Positions 36,001 to 43,083 of a stretch of DNA of 64,000 bases are shown one piece after another (position 1 is the stretch's first letter; every line of letters begins with the position of its first letter). Below the pieces are notes generated by a model. It saw only the letters and a program-made list of their open reading frames with translations, was not told where the DNA came from and did no database searches. Location of the stretch: assembly GCA_035402645.1 (NCBI GenBank), contig DAONDQ010000001.1, forward strand, positions 32,888 through 96,887, written 5' to 3'. Made by a program: the position numbers and the translations under genes. The stretch comes from DAONDQ01 sp035402645 (GTDB taxonomy: Bacteria > Cloacimonadota > Cloacimonadia > Cloacimonadales > DAONDQ01).

Positions 36001-36222
36001 GATATTGCTTTCTGAAAAAGGCTGTTCCTTTCCCCTGTATTCAATCCTGTTATGCTCCCGCAACCACGGAATCAACACATCTTCCAGTAATACGGCTGAC
36101 TGCTTGCTCCCCCTCAATTTGTTGACTTCCACCGGACTGAGATATTCCCAACCCAATTTCTGCAAATACAACAATGCCGGAATCTTCGACAAACAGTCTT
36201 CATCAAACCTTAGATACGCCAT
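33058..36222 (-). CDS. hsdR: Type I restriction enzyme HsdR
   Basis: 1054 residues. The N-terminal nuclease domain has the PD-ExK motif (RRPD at about 149-152, VVIECKSP at about 163-170). The motor has Walker A HTQGSGKS (336-343), DESH box (437-440), GFTGTPIM and the motif VI region LLQAIARVNRLYDEKDFG. A C-terminal helical region binds the methylase core. HsdR cuts unmethylated DNA after ATP-driven translocation. The ATG at 36222 has an AAGGAG site, and a perfect inverted repeat (36235-36255) lies just upstream. All catalytic motifs look intact. Confidence 0.95.
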   Translation of the reverse strand: MAYLRFDEDCLSKIPALLYLQKLGWEYLSPVEVNKLRGSKQSAVLLEDVLIPWLREHNRIEYRGKEQPFSESNIISAVETLKEISYEGLIRTNERIFDLLSLGKSLPQIVEGDLKSFWMNYIDWKQPKNNIYQVTEEFAVERTGSYETRRPDIVLFVNGIPLVVIECKSPSIKDPMDQAISQQIRNQKNDEIPRLFHYSQMLMVLSKNEAMYATCGTSAKFWAIWREEVDTEAQAVKQKVLLESETTRIIAAYGNDAHIRNVIESCSENLVTEQDRMLYSLCRPERLLELTYKFILYDGGEKKIARYQQYFCVQTILERIRLSGDNKKRKGGVVWHTQGSGKSLTMVMLAKCLVLSPDIPNYRIVLVTDRVDLDDQIYDTFRACGKEPEQARSGAHLARLIEQNKATIITAIINKFDVALNAQDVINSSPDIFVLVDESHRAQFGRLHAKLKRVLPNACYIGFTGTPIMKGEKNTLMKFGGLINTYTMQEAVKDKAVVPLLYEGRHVIQEVQKEGIDRWFEAVTANLTKEQKADLKRKYSTTDQIQKTDETVKAIAWDIGIHYSTYFQNSGFKGQLVANDRPTALKYKKFLDEFGKVSTEVLISGPDDREGETDIESPNANEIIPFWQHMMKRFGDEKQYNKQIINAFKYSDTPEIIIVVDKLLTGFDAPLNTVLYLTRNLKDHTLLQAIARVNRLYDEKDFGFIIDYYGILEGLNNALDLYSKLPEFDEADIACLLSDIKVETAKLPEKHTILWDTFKTINNPADEEEFELLLGDKALREQFYERLSAYSRALMIATSSEDFYLTTDNQKVMQYQNDNQFFQKLKSSVAQRYAEKIKFSDYEKKIQDLLNTYVKANPAVPITNLVNIFDDAFKDEVEQLHSDTAKADTIAHRTKLEIQTRMDNDPIFYRKFSELLDDTIKAFREGRINALDYLKKVSDIMKNIISRTGDDTPSVLAENDVAKAYFGAINKSLSSIDLPNKNDVLAKMALEIDKIIEKDRIVDWANNIDVQNKMKIDMEDRIYEEMQEYEVKPDFDKIDEILDQCISIAQHRRP

Positions 36223-36234
36223 GCTGCTCCTTCA

Positions 36235-36255
36235 TTCCCGATCTGAGATCGGGAA
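36235..36255. promoter_or_regulatory. Perfect 10-bp inverted repeat just upstream of hsdR
   Basis: TTCCCGATCT-G-AGATCGGGAA, centred 23 bp before the hsdR start codon, between the DUF2188 gene and hsdR. No T-run follows. It could be an operator or an mRNA hairpin limiting HsdR synthesis. Confidence 0.6.
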
Positions 36256-36265
36256 CAAATTCCTT

Positions 36266-36499
36266 TTACTTCTTATCCTTCGGTGGACATGGATCATTCC
36301 CATGACTGTCCGGGTTTTGTATCTTTCCGTCTTTGCCATGTATAACGAGTTCAGTACCCTGGTTTATGCTGATTTGCCTTCCGGCTTTCTCAGCTTCTGC
36401 CTTTGTATCAAAATGTCCACTGGCACGTTCCGCATTGTTACGTTTTACGTCCCAGCCACCATTCCGGTTAGGTACAACATGATGTTGATTGTTAGCCAT
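36266..36499 (-). CDS. DUF2188 small protein
   Basis: 77 residues beginning MANNQHHVVPNRNGGWDVK with the DUF2188 pattern: HVVP, GGWDVK, then S-G-H-F-D-T-K-A-E-A, an aligned helix, and a short LVIHGKDGKIQ beta hairpin. The tail is hydrophilic (PDSHGNDPCPPKDKK). The second ATG of the pair is preferred for its spacing to AGGAGG. Such proteins are widespread, small and of unknown function. It lies 9 bp after the RipA-like gene, in the TIR module. Confidence 0.8.
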   Translation of the reverse strand: MANNQHHVVPNRNGGWDVKRNNAERASGHFDTKAEAEKAGRQISINQGTELVIHGKDGKIQNPDSHGNDPCPPKDKK

Positions 36500-36508
36500 C
36501 ATATCCTC

Positions 36509-37000
36509 CTATTTGATTTTAACAATAACAGCTATAACGATTATGAGAACAAAGACTGCCATAAAAACAAATGGAATTATTTGCTCCAATTTCGTTACAG
36601 GTATATAAGTTCTATTATTTTCTCCTGCATCCAAAGCTTCCCATTCTGCCGTAAACAACTTAAGAGGTAAATAGTGTTCAATTTCATGAATCACTTTGAA
36701 ATGACCCGATGATATTTGCTTATAGGAGTTCAATATGGCTTTCCACAGAAAGCAGTTTACAATCCCTACAAGAGAAAGCCCTGCAATTATCCAGGAAGAG
36801 ATGCACTTTTCAATCATGATCCCAATCAGTGCAATAAAGCCTGTGTTCAAAGTAATGAACCAATTAACTAATTGTTGTCTTCTCTGGTGCATCCTATCTG
36901 TCATTTCAACAAACAACTTATACTGATCATAAAGATCTTTATGATAAAGTTCTTTATCATAATAATCTTTTTCAGCTTTACCCATTAGTTTCTTTAACAT
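36509..37000 (-). CDS. RipA-like / SLATT-type small membrane protein in a TIR module
   Basis: 163 residues. A charged N-terminal helix (DKELYHKDLYDQYKLFVEMTD) leads to two transmembrane helices, about 46-63 (WFITLNTGFIALIGIMI) and 68-88. A cytoplasmic stretch (HFKVIHEIEHYLPLKLFTAEW) and a third, C-terminal helix (140-161) follow. This is the layout of RipA-type octameric membrane proteins and resembles SLATT effectors, which pair with nucleotide- or TIR-based sensors in defence systems. It lies 10 bp after the TIR gene. A pore-forming or scaffold role is inference. Confidence 0.7.
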   Translation of the reverse strand: MLKKLMGKAEKDYYDKELYHKDLYDQYKLFVEMTDRMHQRRQQLVNWFITLNTGFIALIGIMIEKCISSWIIAGLSLVGIVNCFLWKAILNSYKQISSGHFKVIHEIEHYLPLKLFTAEWEALDAGENNRTYIPVTKLEQIIPFVFMAVFVLIIVIAVIVKIK

Positions 37001-37010
37001 TGATTTACCC

Positions 37011-37397
37011 TTATGTTAGTTCTCTAATTGCTTGAACAATAGATTCTGTGTTCCAGTTGACTGTTTTATCAGCATATTTCGTTAATGAACTTGATAATTG
37101 ATTACCCCATGGTTTAATTGCTAGTATTGGTTTTCCATTCGCTATAGCGATGTTGATTTCTTTTATTATTGAATTACTATAGGATGCATATACGCCAGCA
37201 ATCAGTATCACAATATTAGACCATTTGATACTGTTTTCGATTTCTTCCCATACCTTTTTGTTGTTGCCTGAAACAGGATTATCTTCTGGTATAGAATAAT
37301 TCCTAAAATCAAAGTAATTTCTCTCTTCTAGTAAACCGACAAGATCCTCATAGTGTTTGCTATAGTCCCAACTATGGCTAATAAAGATGTTTGGCAT
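37011..37397 (-). CDS. TIR-like domain protein (MTH538/ThsB type)
   Basis: 128 residues, a single domain. It starts with FISHSWDY (strand A) and continues YFDFRNYSIPEDNPV, a mid-strand VILIAGVYASYSNSIIKEINIA, and ILAIKPWG. This is the MTH538/DUF1863 class of TIR, the class of the Thoeris ThsB protein. E80, in the segment SIIKEINIA, is in place to be the catalytic glutamate of an NAD-cleaving or signal-making TIR. Ribosome site GGAGG. It lies between hsdS and the RipA-like gene in the type I operon. Confidence 0.85.
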   Translation of the reverse strand: MPNIFISHSWDYSKHYEDLVGLLEERNYFDFRNYSIPEDNPVSGNNKKVWEEIENSIKWSNIVILIAGVYASYSNSIIKEINIAIANGKPILAIKPWGNQLSSSLTKYADKTVNWNTESIVQAIRELT

Positions 37398-37407
37398 TTT
37401 TCCTCCG

Positions 37408-38697
37408 TTACTTAAAAAACAGAGACATTAGTCCCAGTTTTTGGTTTTGTAATTTGTTTTTTGTCTGAGATAGATTCTCAGTTTCCTTATCGTAGTAGTA
37501 TAATATTTGTGCGATTTTCTTTTGTTCTTCAACATGAGGTATTAATAACATTACATTCTCGATATCCCCCTTTGCCAGACCAAATCTGGTTACCCCGTTA
37601 GCCTTTTTTGAAAAATAGTCTTTTACTGCTTTGCTTTTCAATGCGTTAAAAAGATACAAGGGATAAACATTGTCTGAATTTGATCTTATTATTGCTAAAT
37701 GGTATCCACAAACTAAATTAGATACATCTTTCCCGATATAAGCAGGGATTCCAATATCGTCTGCTGTTTCAGAGTCTTTTGTAATGATGATATCTTTTTC
37801 ATGTATTGAAAACTTCTTGATTTCGTCTTCAGAAGCAGTAGCTGTCATAAATAGTATTTTATCATCAATGTAGTTATTCTGGTACACATCAAGATAGTTA
37901 CATAAAAGCACTTTCTTTTGATTAGGATATGTCTTTTTATCTACATTGCTCACAACAATCTGGGAAATATCCTTTAACTGTGTCCTCTCCCACCCCTCGG
38001 GTAGCTCACCAGCTTGAGAGACAGGCTTTCCGAAGCCCGGGAAACGGATTTGCCCTGTGAGCAATTTCTGCATAAGTGTTTTTTTAAAAGTCTGCTTTGC
38101 TTCGATAAGCTTCTCGAGCTTCTCTATGGCTTGATCCCATGTAAGAAGGATCAACGAAAGTTTTCTCTGATCCTGCACGTTCTTAGGAATATTGAGTTCC
38201 ATATTTCTAATGGAAGGTAGAGTTAATCCAAATCTTGTTGCACCAGTTGCATACTTACGATATCTCTTATGTATGCTCATATTCCATAAATAATACATAA
38301 GAAATAATGGATCTATAATTTGTTGATTAGGTCTTAATAGAGCTAAATGATAACCACAAATAAGGAAAGGAACTTCTTCGATTATCAGAGACGGAACACC
38401 AATATCATCTGGTGATTCTGAGTCTTTCGTAATAACTACATCTCCTTGTTTAAGACAGTATTTTGTGATTTCACTTTCTGATGCGGATGATTGCATGAAA
38501 TTCAAAGTTCTGTTTATAAAACGATTCCTATACACATCAATATAGTTACATAGTAGTACTATTTTCTGAGCAACATACTCTTTCTTATCTACATTACTTA
38601 CTTTGATATCTGCTATCTGTGAAAGTTGCTTAGTAATCCTTCCATCAGTATTCATTATGATATCAACTTTATCCAATTGCGTGTTATTTATTGTCAT
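37408..38697 (-). CDS. hsdS: Type I specificity subunit HsdS with two near-identical target domains
   Basis: 429 residues. Both target-recognition domains show the same string of blocks: VSNVDKKEY and VSNVDKKTY, LLCNYIDVY and LLCNYLDVY, VITKDSESPDDIG and IITKDSETADDIG, CGYHLALLR and CGYHLAIIR, and TRFGL in each. Helical spacers (AIEKLEKLIEAKQTFKKTLMQKLL and the C-terminal copy) follow each. HsdS sets the sequence read by HsdM and HsdR, each domain reading one half-site. Near-identical domains predict a symmetrical, nearly palindromic split target. It starts with a GGAGAG site. Confidence 0.92.
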   Translation of the reverse strand: MTINNTQLDKVDIIMNTDGRITKQLSQIADIKVSNVDKKEYVAQKIVLLCNYIDVYRNRFINRTLNFMQSSASESEITKYCLKQGDVVITKDSESPDDIGVPSLIIEEVPFLICGYHLALLRPNQQIIDPLFLMYYLWNMSIHKRYRKYATGATRFGLTLPSIRNMELNIPKNVQDQRKLSLILLTWDQAIEKLEKLIEAKQTFKKTLMQKLLTGQIRFPGFGKPVSQAGELPEGWERTQLKDISQIVVSNVDKKTYPNQKKVLLCNYLDVYQNNYIDDKILFMTATASEDEIKKFSIHEKDIIITKDSETADDIGIPAYIGKDVSNLVCGYHLAIIRSNSDNVYPLYLFNALKSKAVKDYFSKKANGVTRFGLAKGDIENVMLLIPHVEEQKKIAQILYYYDKETENLSQTKNKLQNQKLGLMSLFFK

Positions 38698-38712
38698 CAG
38701 CTCTCCGGTCCT

Positions 38713-39753
38713 CTATTTCCTCTTCAGGCTTCTTTTCAGTTTTGTAGTATGCTGTGTCAGTTCATCGAGTTGTTTCACGTCATCATGGGTCTTATCTTCC
38801 AGTTGGATACGTTTTCCCCTGAATTTTTCATATTCTTTATGCGCCAATGCCTGTGCCACTTCATGTGACACTTTCCCTGAATTCTTCAGAATTTCCCTGC
38901 CGTTGAATCGCAGGAAGGCATCCAGTTTTTCCTTCCAGTCCCTCATATACATAGGCAATTGTCGTTCTGCCTGGTCTTCCGCATAGTCTAAATACATGGT
39001 GACGATTCGATTCAGTTCTTTCAATTCCTGTTCGTTCAGGTAATTCTTGGCAACCTCCACATCCGTTTTCCTGACTTTTTTCCCTTTCCATGATGTTAAG
39101 CCCATATTGGGTTTCTCAGCATTGGCTCTATCTGAAATCAATTCTGCCGCAGTTTTGCCATGCACGGCATAATGAAGCTTGTTCTGAACCGTGGCATAGA
39201 ACTCCACCGTGATGGGAGCATTGGGATCATAATCCACAGCAAGGCTGTAAAGTTCTGTAATCTTCCTATAGAACATTTTCTCGGAAGAACGGATATCCCG
39301 AATACGTTCCAGCAGTTCATCGAAATAGTCCCTTCCGAAGGCTTTTGCTTCCTTGAGCCTGTAATCATCAAGGACAAATCCCTTCTGCAGCAACTCTTTC
39401 AGCTTTTCGGTAGCCCATCTGCGGAATTGCATACCCCGATGAGATTTTACCCGATAACCTACTGCGAGAATTGCTTCCAGGCTATAATAAGCTAACGGTC
39501 TATTTATCTTACGGTTACCTTCCTGTTGAACTGTCAAGAATTCCTTGACAGTTGCCCCATAATCCAATTCCCCATCGTTATAACTATTTAATAAATGGCG
39601 ACTTACATTCTGTTTCGTTGTTTGATACAATTCAGCAATTGCCAACTGACTCAGCCACACGTTCTCATTTTCGAATTTCACATCGATCCGGGTTGAACCA
39701 TCTTCGGTCTGGTAGAGCAGGAAATTGGAGCTTATCAAATCCGTTTTTTTCAT
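38713..39753 (-). CDS. RhuM family protein (second copy), inside the type I R-M operon
   Basis: 346 residues collinear with the first RhuM (3834-4886). It has VWLSQLAIAELYQTTKQNVSRHL (helix-turn-helix-like), YYSLEAILAVGYRVKSHRGM, FRRWATEKLKELLQKGF, DIRSSEKMFYRKITELYSL and YMRDWKEKLDAFLRFNGREIL. The tail is basic (KLKRSLKRK). It starts in an ATGA overlap with hsdM, and hsdS follows after 15 bp, so it is co-expressed with the methylase core. Confidence 0.87.
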   Translation of the reverse strand: MKKTDLISSNFLLYQTEDGSTRIDVKFENENVWLSQLAIAELYQTTKQNVSRHLLNSYNDGELDYGATVKEFLTVQQEGNRKINRPLAYYSLEAILAVGYRVKSHRGMQFRRWATEKLKELLQKGFVLDDYRLKEAKAFGRDYFDELLERIRDIRSSEKMFYRKITELYSLAVDYDPNAPITVEFYATVQNKLHYAVHGKTAAELISDRANAEKPNMGLTSWKGKKVRKTDVEVAKNYLNEQELKELNRIVTMYLDYAEDQAERQLPMYMRDWKEKLDAFLRFNGREILKNSGKVSHEVAQALAHKEYEKFRGKRIQLEDKTHDDVKQLDELTQHTTKLKRSLKRK

Positions 39754-41282
39754 GACTCATCTCCAAAGCCCAATTCCTGCAAGTATTCCTGCATTTCCTT
39801 CTTCAGGGTTTCCAATTCACCCTCAAGCGTTTTAATGCTCTCCTGTACCGCCTTGATATCGATTTCCTCTTCTGCTTCAAATGTATCCACATAACGAGGT
39901 ATGTTTAGATTGTATTCATTGGATTTGATCTCGTCCAACGTGGAAAGGTGGGAGTATTTAGCCAATTCTGTGAAATCATCATACGTCTGCACGATCTTCC
40001 TGATGGCGTCCTGATTCAGGATATTTTGCTTCTTTCCCGGAGTATAATCCTTGCTGGCATCGATGAAGAGAACATGCTTGTCTCGCTTTTCCACCGCTTT
40101 ATCCCACACTTTGCGGGCTTTGTTGAAAATGAGGATACAGGCTGAAATCCCTGCACCATAGAAGAGCTTCTCCGGTAAGCCGATCACAGCTTCCAACAGG
40201 TTATCATCCACCAGCTTGGTACGAATCATACCTTCTGCCCCGCCCCTGAACAGCACGCCATGCGGAACGATCACTGCAACCCGTCCTTCATCCTTGAGAG
40301 TTGTCTCGATCATGTGACTGATAAAGGCATAATCACCCTTGCTTTTCGGCGGAATTCCTCTCCAGAATCGATTGAAACGATCATGACCGGCATCCTCGTA
40401 TCCCCATTTTTCCAACGAAAACGGGGGATTGGCTACCACGATATTGAATCTCATCAATTCATCATTCTCGATCAAACGCGGACTGTTGATCGTGTCCCCC
40501 CATTCAATCTGGGCACTATCCATACCATGCAGGAACATGTTCATCCTGCACAGGGACCAGGTGGAGCCATTGGATTCCTGACCATAGAGGGCATAATTGC
40601 TGTCCTTCACTTCTTTCGCAACCTTGATCAATAAAGAACCCGAGCCGCACGTAGGGTCGCAAATCCTATCTCCGGGCTTGGGATGTACCAATTTTGCCAG
40701 TAATTCAGATACTTCAGCAGGTGTGTAGAACTCACCCGCTTTCTTACCTGCACCTGCTGCAAATCGAGCAATGAGGTATTCATAGACATCACCGATCACG
40801 TCCCTGCTGTGCAATACAGAAGGACGTAAATCCAGTTTGGGATTATTGAAATCGTTCAGCAGGTTGCGAAGTCTTCGATTTCTATCCTTTGTCTGCCCGA
40901 GAGCGGCTTCACTGTTGAAGTCAACATTGCGAAACACATTTTCCAATTTCAGTTTATTGGCATCTTCAATCTTATTGAGCGCTTTGTTGATTATTTCGCC
41001 GATATTGGCATCCTCTTTCCTGCTGAACAGGTACGTAAAATCAGATTCGGGCGGAACCTTGAACCGCTCGCGTTCCAATGCCCTCTTGATTCGCTCTGCG
41101 TCGCCTGCATAGCGCTCACTGTATTCTTCATATTTATCCTTCCAGAGATCGCTGATGTACTTGATAAACAACATGGTCAGGATATAATCTTTATACTGAC
41201 CTGCATCGATTGCTCCGCGGAACGTATCGCACGCTTGCCAGACAATCTCGTTGATTTCATCTTTGGTGGGAATGGGGGTCAT
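39750..41282 (-). CDS. hsdM: Type I methyltransferase subunit HsdM
   Basis: 510 residues. The N-terminal helical domain (IVWQACDTFRGAIDAGQYKDYIL) is typical of HsdM. The AdoMet motif is DPTCGSGSLLIKVA (near residue 215) and the catalytic motif NPPF is in VANPPFSLEKWGY, the I-then-IV order of gamma-class N6-adenine enzymes. The C-terminus is acidic and coiled (EEEIDIKAVQESIKTLEGELETLKK). It modifies the site chosen by HsdS. It overlaps the half-HsdS gene by 4 bp. Confidence 0.95.
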   Translation of the reverse strand: MTPIPTKDEINEIVWQACDTFRGAIDAGQYKDYILTMLFIKYISDLWKDKYEEYSERYAGDAERIKRALERERFKVPPESDFTYLFSRKEDANIGEIINKALNKIEDANKLKLENVFRNVDFNSEAALGQTKDRNRRLRNLLNDFNNPKLDLRPSVLHSRDVIGDVYEYLIARFAAGAGKKAGEFYTPAEVSELLAKLVHPKPGDRICDPTCGSGSLLIKVAKEVKDSNYALYGQESNGSTWSLCRMNMFLHGMDSAQIEWGDTINSPRLIENDELMRFNIVVANPPFSLEKWGYEDAGHDRFNRFWRGIPPKSKGDYAFISHMIETTLKDEGRVAVIVPHGVLFRGGAEGMIRTKLVDDNLLEAVIGLPEKLFYGAGISACILIFNKARKVWDKAVEKRDKHVLFIDASKDYTPGKKQNILNQDAIRKIVQTYDDFTELAKYSHLSTLDEIKSNEYNLNIPRYVDTFEAEEEIDIKAVQESIKTLEGELETLKKEMQEYLQELGFGDES

Positions 41283-41869
41283 GCTTTCTCCTCTTTGATT
41301 ATGGCTCTATATGTTACCGTGTTGATTAAATCTGACTGTAATTCCAGCAGTTTCTTCGTTTTATTCTTCATCTGACTGTATAGTTCTGCCAATTTGACGA
41401 TTTTTCGCTGCATCTCGATTTCCGGTATGAGTATGGGGGTATTCCGCAAGGCTTCGGCGGTAATAAACGAAAGAGTGGCGCCTGAGGAGCGGTTGATTGC
41501 AAAATACTCCTGCGCCATCCTCTGATTGAGCCACCATGCAAGATAACCCGGTTCCATGTCGGATACAGTGATCCGAATCGCATAGAATGACCCGGAAGCC
41601 ACAGTATTGTGCAAAGACTGTTTCGGATAAACCGCCAGGTTGCTGGTGCCTTTTGCCATGAAAAGAACATCCTTCCTTTGCAGTAAGAACTTACTATCCT
41701 CTGTCTTCAAATCGATCCTTACCAGGTTCGAGACATCAATCTCATTCTCAGCAGAAATATCCTTCCCGAGAATGATGGTATAGTCGGACTCTGCCACAGG
41801 TTCCAATCTCGTTCTTGCCTGGTAGCCCATCTGAATGGCAGCAACTTCTTTCAGTAATGCCTTTCTCAT
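41279..41869 (-). CDS. Single-domain HsdS-like specificity protein (half subunit)
   Basis: 196 residues from the ATG at 41869 (GAGGTG site). It is the size of one target-recognition domain plus one helical spacer. The domain holds GYQARTRLEPVAESDYTIILG, KDVLFMAKGTSNLAVYP and LAWWLNQRMAQEYFAINRSSGATLSFI, and the spacer EIEMQRKIVKLAELYSQMKNKTKKLLELQSDLI. The domain differs from both domains of the full HsdS. It begins the operon. Half-S proteins can dimerise to give a symmetrical target, so this may be an alternative specificity subunit. Confidence 0.75.
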   Translation of the reverse strand: MRKALLKEVAAIQMGYQARTRLEPVAESDYTIILGKDISAENEIDVSNLVRIDLKTEDSKFLLQRKDVLFMAKGTSNLAVYPKQSLHNTVASGSFYAIRITVSDMEPGYLAWWLNQRMAQEYFAINRSSGATLSFITAEALRNTPILIPEIEMQRKIVKLAELYSQMKNKTKKLLELQSDLINTVTYRAIIKEEKA

Positions 41870-41924
41870 TTCACCTCTTTCCTGATTCACGATGAAATAC
41901 TTTCACGTAATTGAATCTACATCT

Positions 41925-41952
41925 AATTTAAAAAGAGGATTGGAATTGTCAA
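41925..41952 (-). promoter_or_regulatory. Possible sigma-70 promoter of the type I R-M operon
   Basis: TTGACA (41947-41952, minus strand), 16-bp spacer, TAAATT (41925-41930), 56 bp before the half-HsdS start. The -35 box is perfect, the -10 box moderate. Confidence 0.4.
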
Positions 41953-42170
41953 GCATTATTTTACGTGTAGTAGGTCTAATTATGCAGTCTGATATATCTG
42001 CTTTATGTCCTCAACCTTTCCTTTATTCGTTCATCTTCATAATAAGATTCATTCGCCGAATTTTGTCCACTTATTTCCCTTCGCACTGAGTGTTTGTCCA
42101 TCTCTCTATTATCTGTTTGGATTTTAGCACCATAGAGACACCATTTAACAAAGCATAAGCGACAGGTAAA

Positions 42171-42248
42171 AGACTCTCAACCATCTCTTAAATCCTAAGA
42201 GATTCTTGAGGGAGGCTTGAGGGATGTTTAAGAGAGGTTTAAGAGACG
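42171..42248. repeat. 11-bp-period array of TTTAAGAGA-type units in two opposed arms
   Basis: Five direct 11-bp units run 42194-42248: CCTAAGAGATT, CTTGAGGGAGG, CTTGAGGGATG, TTTAAGAGAGG, TTTAAGAGACG. Two inverted units precede them at 42171-42181 and 42182-42192 (on the minus strand TTTAAGAGATG then GTTGAGAGTCT), with one base at the centre. This is the same layout as at 10065-10147 with different sequence. The rest of the gap 41870-42441 shows only the R-M promoter and no gene. Confidence 0.85.
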
Positions 42249-42441
42249 TGGTATGGAAATAAATCAGTCATAGAGTATTACCATAGAATGATCATAATAA
42301 TCCATATTCACCTCAATGGGGTTCGCTATCCTATATACGAAAGATGAAAAGCACATGATGTTTCTTATATCAGAATAAGAAAGATATTGACAGCAGAAAT
42401 CATTAGCCGTAAGAAGAGTATAGATTGAAAGGGAGGCGTTT

Positions 42442-42765
42442 ATGCTGGAAGATCAAGATTTTACAGAGTCAATTCAGGAACAACCTCAGCCCATTTTAAA
42501 TCGTGTCAATTTTATGTCATCCGATGAAGTTTCCATCAGCGAATGGATCGTCGTAATGCTTCTGATGTGTATACCTTTGGCAAATATTATATTGCTGTTT
42601 GTATGGGCATTTGATAGCAATGTCAAACCAAGCAAAGCGAATTGGGCTAAAGCGTCCCTCATTTTCTTTGCGATATCATTCGTCCTTACAATAATATTCG
42701 TTATTGCATTCGGTTCCATGTTTTCATCCATGATGGGAGGAGCAAACCCGGGCAGTTTCTATTAA
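42442..42765 (+). CDS. Small membrane protein, function unknown
   Basis: 107 residues. An acidic N-terminal tail is followed by two transmembrane helices, about residues 35-56 (WIVVMLLMCIPLANIILLFVW) and 68-92 (ASLIFFAISFVLTIIFVIAFG), then a Met/Gly-rich end. This resembles small DUF-type membrane proteins with an N-P-x-K-x-x-W-A motif (here KPSKANWAKASL). The ribosome site is GGGAGG and a clear terminator follows. It is one of only two plus-strand genes. No function assigned. Confidence 0.75.
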   Translation: MLEDQDFTESIQEQPQPILNRVNFMSSDEVSISEWIVVMLLMCIPLANIILLFVWAFDSNVKPSKANWAKASLIFFAISFVLTIIFVIAFGSMFSSMMGGANPGSFY

Positions 42766-42803
42766 TTAATACTTTTTAACATGGTCTTATTATTATCAAG
42801 AAA

Positions 42804-42831
42804 AAGAGACAGCATTGCTGTCTCTTTTTTT
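42804..42831 (+). terminator. Terminator of the small membrane protein gene
   Basis: Stem AAGAGACAGC / GCTGTCTCTT with an ATT loop and eight T after it. Confidence 0.88.
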
Positions 42832-42840
42832 ATGCTTGTT

Positions 42841-43011
42841 TGGAGTTCAAATTGCCTTCGTGATTGAAGATGATTTGACAGTTTTAGGCAATGCGGACTT
42901 CAAAACATGACTTCAGCTCATGGTAGAAAGCATAAAATTCAGCAGCCATGAAGTCCGCACATCCAAGGAATCTTCCTTTCTTTCTCAATCACGTAGGATG
43001 TTTGAACTCCA
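42841..43011. repeat. 171-bp foldback element with three nested inverted repeats
   Basis: The outer arms TGGAGTTCAAA (42841) and TTTGAACTCCA (43001) are perfect. The middle arms CGTGATTGA (42859) and TCAATCACG (42985) and inner arms TGCGGACTTCA (42892) and TGAAGTCCGCA (42949) nest inside. No reading frame is conserved. It fills most of the gap 42766-43083 and looks like a MITE-sized foldback or a structured RNA. Confidence 0.8.
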
Positions 43012-43024
43012 TAGCAAAGGGGAC

Positions 43025-43048
43025 GATAGACACATGGGTCTATCCCTA
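43025..43048. repeat. Dispersed 24-bp repeat, copy 1
   Basis: A 24-bp string starting GATAGACACATGGG and ending TCTATCCCTA is identical at 45742-45765. GATAGAC and GTCTATC can pair as a small hairpin. It lies between the foldback element and the end of the first FlgD-tail gene. Confidence 0.75.
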
Positions 43049-43083
43049 GATGCATCACAGCAAGAACGGAGTCTTGCTCCACA

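Noticed and set aside
35978..36670. Plus-strand reading frame of 230 codons
   Set aside because: It runs opposite hsdR, the DUF2188 gene and the RipA-like gene, all of which have good ribosome sites and family matches.
42841..43011. Retron msr-msd or insertion sequence
   Set aside because: Nested inverted repeats recall these, but no reverse transcriptase or transposase gene is adjacent and no target duplication could be seen.
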